From positions 17,912,603-17,976,602 of the forward strand of contig NC_087254.1 in the NCBI RefSeq assembly GCF_037042905.1: 64,000 nt of DNA, given 5' to 3'. The stretch comes from Lytechinus pictus. Lineage: Eukaryota > Echinodermata > Echinoidea > Temnopleuroida > Toxopneustidae. Below, piece after piece: positions 59,299-64,000 of the stretch. Both the position numbers and the translations under genes were made by a program. The notes under the pieces are model-generated. The model was not told the DNA's origin. It did not search any database and saw only the letters and a program-made list of their open reading frames with translations. The stretch's first letter is position 1, and each line of letters starts with the position of its first letter.

Positions 59299-59490
59299 TT
59301 TGTCAGACGTGTATCAATCAGATATGATTATTTACGTCTGGGACCGACCTTTAACGTCACCATCCGAAAGACGTGACCAGAGCTCGAACCTCTGCATCAA
59401 TTTGTAACTTCCCCACACAGCTTGGATTACAGGCGCACGTTCTTGGGTTTGGGTCTCATCTATGCAATGAAAGTAAAAGTTTTGACAGAA
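59299..59490 (-). mobile_element. SINE with a conserved CGGATG...GACGTTAAA core
   Basis: On the minus strand: CGCCTGTAATCCAAGC, then a B-box-like GGTTCGAGCTC, then TTTCGGATGGTGACGTTAAA and GGTCGGTCCC. The last two match, from memory, a core motif shared by SINEs of many invertebrates. The first block resembles the 5' domain of 7SL RNA/Alu, possibly by chance. It directly abuts the truncated end of the LINE fragment at 58259-59275. Confidence 0.6.
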
Positions 59491-60429
59491 GGTTTCACTT
59501 GAGTGAGCAATGTCCATTTTTGTAAAGCTCGCAGAAATCTGTTTGCGCAGAAATGCGCGTTTTCACGCTGTGTCAAGGGGAAAGGGCGAAATCAAACTTA
59601 CCCTGCGAAACATTTCTCATACATTTCCCTTGCACTTTTAGTTGATACATTCAAGCATTTTGTAACAATTCTGCCACCCAAAATGAAATGTCAATATTTA
59701 CTCAGCACAACCTTTACCCTTTTTGTGCCAGCTGGACATAACTGAATCTGAACAAAAGTTTAAAATCAGACATCTCCAGCATTTTTTCACTAAGTTTTTA
59801 TCATTTAAAGTGGGTTTACATTTCATTTTTAATTTGATACTTGTTTCTCCAGACTTTTCCCAAGCTTGATAATGATTAACAAAATGAAAATCAAGCCTAA
59901 GCCATTTCATGGAAACCACAGCTCAGTGTAAAGTTAATATCGTGACTCGTCACGATGGCCTCGGTGTGTGGGTGGGTGGGGAGGGGCGTAATGTACTATT
60001 CGAAGTTTTTTTGGCAAGGAAAAAAGTTTAACAAGGTAAAAGATATATTCAAATCAATTTTACTAGCTAAATTCCATGTGTTCTTCATGATTAAGGTCTA
60101 CTTTTGTTCGCATAACTATTTCTGCGCAAATCATTTTTCACTAATTTTTCAAAAGTAAGTGGTGCTCACTCTGAAAGCGGAAATATTTTTCGACAGTTAT
60201 ATCGTCATTTGCTTAAAAGGATCTGTACCAATGTTAAAATGCGGAAAAATATTCAGGATATTACAAATGTATAATTTTACAGGATTTTTTCTAAGTGTAA
60301 ACTCTTTTTTTTTTTTATACGAACTGCTTAGAGACCCACATACAAACATTTATGATTTCAGTATACTAGTATATGGAAAGAATGTGGGAATATGCTTCAA
60401 CTCCCTATTATTACAAAATATAGATCAAA

Positions 60430-60555
60430 AGGTGTTCACGTTGGCGTGGAAGGTTCAACTAGAGGTAGCCAAGGAGAGGCTCATTATAGTCCGGGAGCAA
60501 GAACCTGTGAAAAATGAGTTCGTACAACCCACACCACAGAAAATGTTTGATACCA
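60430..60555 (+). other. Possible orphan exon of an unidentified gene
   Basis: A locally GC-richer open stretch reads VFTLAWKVQLEVAKERL, then REQEPVKNEFVQPTPQ. It ends at CATAG followed by GTAGTT, which could be a donor site. It is part of a 135-aa open frame whose upstream part looks non-coding. No family was recognised and no partner exons were found. Confidence 0.2.
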
Positions 60556-60569
60556 TAGGTAGTTAATAT

Positions 60570-61938
60570 GGACCCTCTAGATCACTGCTAGGTAGGTAGT
60601 AGTCTCAAATTGTGGTATCCCTTTTTGGCTACCGTTGAATTTAAAGAGCAATATAAAATAGCAAAAAATGAAGAAAAAAATCAATAACTTTTAAGGGGAA
60701 GGTGAAATGTAATTTGCCATATCTCCGCTTGTATATGCCATAAATACGTCATTCATGTATCAAAATGTTGCTGGGTGACAGCTCTAACGTTACATCAACA
60801 TTCAAAAGTGAAATTGAGATATCGAACCTTCAAAATAGGAATACACTATGGCCACTGTGCATTTTGATCTCGAGTAGATATGAAAATATTGAGACGATTA
60901 ATTGATTTTTGTGTTTAAATATGTGGCGCTCTATAAAACTAAACTTGGATTAAATATGCGTTATTCATAACAAAATGAAGATTTTTAAACATTTTCAGAC
61001 ATGTTCTAACTAGCCTGCGGGCTATTATTGACATTTGTAGTGCCGTTAGTTTGGGATCCAACGCTGCTTAAATAAATTAGAATTACTTTTACTGGCGATA
61101 TAATCTGATCCAAACCAAATTCATTACCACTGACGTAGGACCCCGCCCTCAAAAATTAAAATGATGGGGCCAGATATGGGGTGTGGGTCAAAATTTCTAA
61201 GGAACTGTGGGCGACCGAAGCAATTGAGCCGACAAATTACGTTTTTAATACACCAATCTGTTTTTTTTTGGGGGACAGATTATAACATATTATCCAGAAA
61301 ATATAATGTTTCCTCCTTTTCCTTTCCTTTTCTTTCTTCTAACTTCATTTTTTTCCCGTAAAATTTGTTTATGGGTCAACGGCCCCTAGCCCCCAATTTT
61401 TACAGTATTCATTACTGAACATTATAAAATGTAAATATTTCCAAGTCGTTTTTCCCTCATAGTCTTTGTTTATATCAACCCCCCCCCCCCATAATTATGA
61501 TGATCTCCGCCACCTAGATAACAAGTATCAAAATGATACTGGATGATAGGCCCAGTGAAACGACAAACATTTCGAAGTGAAAATCTCTATTTCGTGATAA
61601 TTTTCAAACGAAGTTTACATTTCAAATTCTGATGATCAAGTTCAATTCTCAGATGAATGTTTACTATACTCAGTATTCCCATAAATTTGAAATGAATAAA
61701 GTAATTGAAGGAATGTCGCAGGATTTTTTGTTGTATTATTTAACTTCATTTCAATTTAATGAAACATCTATTTTATTCCAATTGACATTTAATCAATTTT
61801 CATATATAATATACACATTACTGATATCATTAATATAGTAGAGAAAACAATGAATGTAAAATACAGTATGTAAATTATACATGGAAGAGTGCGTAAAAAC
61901 CCAGAAAGCAGGTGCCTTTGTCGGAAATCGGGATACCT
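60570..61938. other. Intergenic stretch with no recognisable gene
   Basis: AT-rich, with short T-, C- and G-runs (near 61262 and 61481). Short ORFs look random. No repeat ends were identified with confidence. Confidence 0.5.
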
Positions 61939-61942
61939 TTAA

Positions 61943-64000
61943 AGGTCAAGTCCACCTCAGAAAAATGTTGGTTTAAATCAATAGAGAAAAATCAGACAAG
62001 CATAATGCTGAAAATTTCATAAAAATCGGATGTGAAATAAGAAAGTTATGACATCTTAAATTTTCGCTTATTTTTCACAAAATAGTTATATGCACAATTT
62101 AGTTACGCGGAAATGAGAGAATCGATGGATGATGTCCCTCACTCACTTATTCTTTTGTTTTTTATTGTTTGAATCATACAATATTTCAATTCCTACAGAT
62201 TTGATAATAAGCATGATAAGGATCAACTTGACTGAATCATAATACAATGGTAACTCAACATGTTCAAGGAGAAATAAAACTTTGTTTCACAGGACAATGA
62301 GTAAATTATAATATTAAATATTTCACGTAATAAAATACAAAAGAAAAAGTGAGTGAGTGATGTCATCAGTTCCCTCATTTGCATACCGACCGGGATGTGC
62401 ATATAAATATTACGTTAAATTAAGCAAAACTTAAAAGTGTCATAACTTTCTTATTTTACATCTGATTTTGATGAGATTTTCAGTGTTATGTTCGTTAGAG
62501 TTTTTTTTTTCATTCAAATTGTCACACCCAAGTCAACCCAAGAGGACATACAATCAACTCTCGCAACCAATTATCACACCCAAGTAACTCAAGAGGACAT
62601 AAAATGAATTAATTACATGAACAATAAAAATACAGTTTAATGAATTTATTAAAACTGTATTCAGGTTCTTGTAGAACGATGGCTTTTGTTTCAGAGTACA
62701 AATAACATATAAAATAGAAGTCTTTGAATTAGCATACAAAGTAACCCACCTTATGCGGTGTAATAATCACTCCAGTCCAATGTTCATTGATACTGATAAA
62801 TCGTTAAATAGTTACATCACTCGACGACGGATCTGTCTTCCCTCTCTGACTCTCTTTAGAAGTCTTGTCCATATATAGCGGGATTTGACAGTCATAATCA
62901 TGGTAAAGCCGGAGCCGGGAATGGGACCGGAACGGCTACTGGAACGCCCATTGGAACGGCAGTTGGAACCAGAATTGGAGTCAGACTTGGAACCAGAATT
63001 GGAGTCAGACTTGGAACCAGAATTGGTACAACGAGTGGAACGACCAGTGGAACCCATCTTAAAACAAACATTACCCAAACTATAAATAATCTAAGGAATA
63101 ATAATATGCTTAAATCTTCACAAGATTCATATATATACTTCCCTAGATTAATTCTGGTAAACTATAAATAATCTAAGGAATAATATCTTTAAATCTTCAC
63201 ACTATTTATATATGTAATTCTCTAGATTAATTCCTGTATTCAAAGGAATAATGTCTTCCAATTTTCAAAATACTCATTTGTAATTTCACAACTGATTAAT
63301 AAGCATGATCAGTCCTCAAAATGTTTCACATACAACAAGAAAATGACTCCTTCCTTAAAAGCATTTCTTTTTAGAAAATCCTTTCCGATTTCTGAGATTC
63401 AAAAAGTAAATAAATCTGTGTCCTGGACCAACTCAACTTCTTCATATTAATTATTAATTAACATGATATTAATTAAATTGAAGATAGTTTATAAACTGAC
63501 ACTCTTCTCATTTATTTAAAATTCAATGGTCCTTTTAATGACCTTGACTTTCTCAATGACACAATCAAAATACAAAATGAACAGTAATCAAAATCATTTT
63601 CACTTAGTTTGACGTCTGTGACTAAAGGCAGGAAATCATCAGGAAGGCCTCAATTCTCAGCAGTAATGTTCTTGATGCTTTGAAATGGAAAATGCAGCGC
63701 TATCTGCCCTAAATTCAAGCCTAAAAACTTCAATTTTTCAACAGCATTTCTGAATCAATGATAGACCCATAGGTCCTCCCTGTTTGACTTCTGAGCAGAT
63801 AGTGAAGCCTAAGTGCTTGGTAAGGCAACACACCCAATGCAAAAATGTTCCACCTGTTAAGCCAGGGAGGGTGCACTGGACCCTAACAATGGTTTATTCA
63901 GTCCCAGGGCTTAATTGTGCAAAACAATAGGGGATAGCACAGGGGAAGAAGGTTGAATCCTTAACACAAATCAACTTTTTGTTAGGGTGGACTTGTTCTT
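61943..64000. mobile_element. TTAA MITE family A, copy 3, split by an LTR-like insertion and cut by the window end
   Basis: The left arm begins AGGTCAAGTCCACC after TTAA (61939-61942). The right arm is interrupted at 62519 and resumes at 63967-64000 with GTTAGGGTGGACTTG. Joining the two sides restores the usual right arm, so the 1447-bp block between them inserted later. Confidence 0.75.
62520..63966. mobile_element. Probable solo LTR, 1447 bp, with 5-bp target duplication CAAAT
   Basis: The insert begins TGTCACACCC and ends TTAACA, i.e. TG...CA. It is flanked by CAAAT at 62515-62519 and 63967-63971. This is the hallmark of an LTR element, and no gag or pol ORF is present, so it looks like a solo LTR. 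It contains a duplicated block near the left end (TCACACCCAAGT), a 24-bp tandem repeat near 62950-63030 and TATATAGC near 62874. Orientation is unclear since both strands read TG...CA. Confidence 0.65.

Noticed and set aside
62885-63085. Pro/Glu/Leu repeat ORF and Ser/Gly/Arg repeat ORF opposite
   Set aside because: They read through a 24-bp tandem repeat within the LTR-like insertion.

Overview
This window looks like nuclear DNA from an echinoderm, most likely a sea urchin. It is AT-rich and intron-rich. It is packed with tRNA-derived SINEs, LINE fragments and short inverted-repeat DNA transposons of the kind found in sea urchin genomes. The species cannot be fixed from the sequence alone. 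No prokaryotic, organellar or viral gene was seen.

Three protein-coding genes can be reconstructed. (1) Minus strand, 14421 down to 4582: a nine-exon gene for peroxisomal 2,4-dienoyl-CoA reductase (DECR2-like, 286 aa). All splice phases close and the reading frame is intact. (2) Plus strand, 19315 to 44472: a sixteen-exon gene for a sodium/solute symporter of the SLC5A5/A6/A8/A12 clade (664 aa), also with a fully consistent frame. (3) Minus strand, 53475 down to 51994: a single-coding-exon family-14 glycosyltransferase (core 2 beta-1,6-GlcNAc-transferase/GCNT-like, 493 aa). DECR2 and the symporter are divergently arranged about 4.9 kb apart, with a 2-kb Tc1/mariner-like element between them whose end lies only 71 bp from the DECR2 start codon.

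The most unusual structure is in the symporter gene. The 3' splice site plus the first ~73 nt of coding exon 12 is tandemly repeated sixteen times (unit 125 bp, 36537-38514). Only the last copy continues into the complete exon. The other fifteen each carry an apparently good splice acceptor and run into an in-frame stop, so they are ready-made decoy acceptors or poison exons in a gene that otherwise looks functional.

The rest is repeat-rich intergenic and intronic DNA. It holds several families of TTAA-flanked MITEs, hAT-like MITEs with 8-bp target duplications, a GC-rich mini-MITE family with 5-bp duplications, and two long-armed mariner-like foldback elements. It also holds LINE remnants (ORF1, endonuclease, reverse-transcriptase C-terminus), tRNA SINEs, one SINE with a conserved core motif, a 1447-bp TG...CA insertion (probable solo LTR) flanked by CAAAT, and many microsatellites and polypurine tracts. 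The genes have unrelated jobs (peroxisomal fatty-acid oxidation, organic-anion/vitamin uptake, Golgi O-glycan branching) and nothing suggests a functional cluster.
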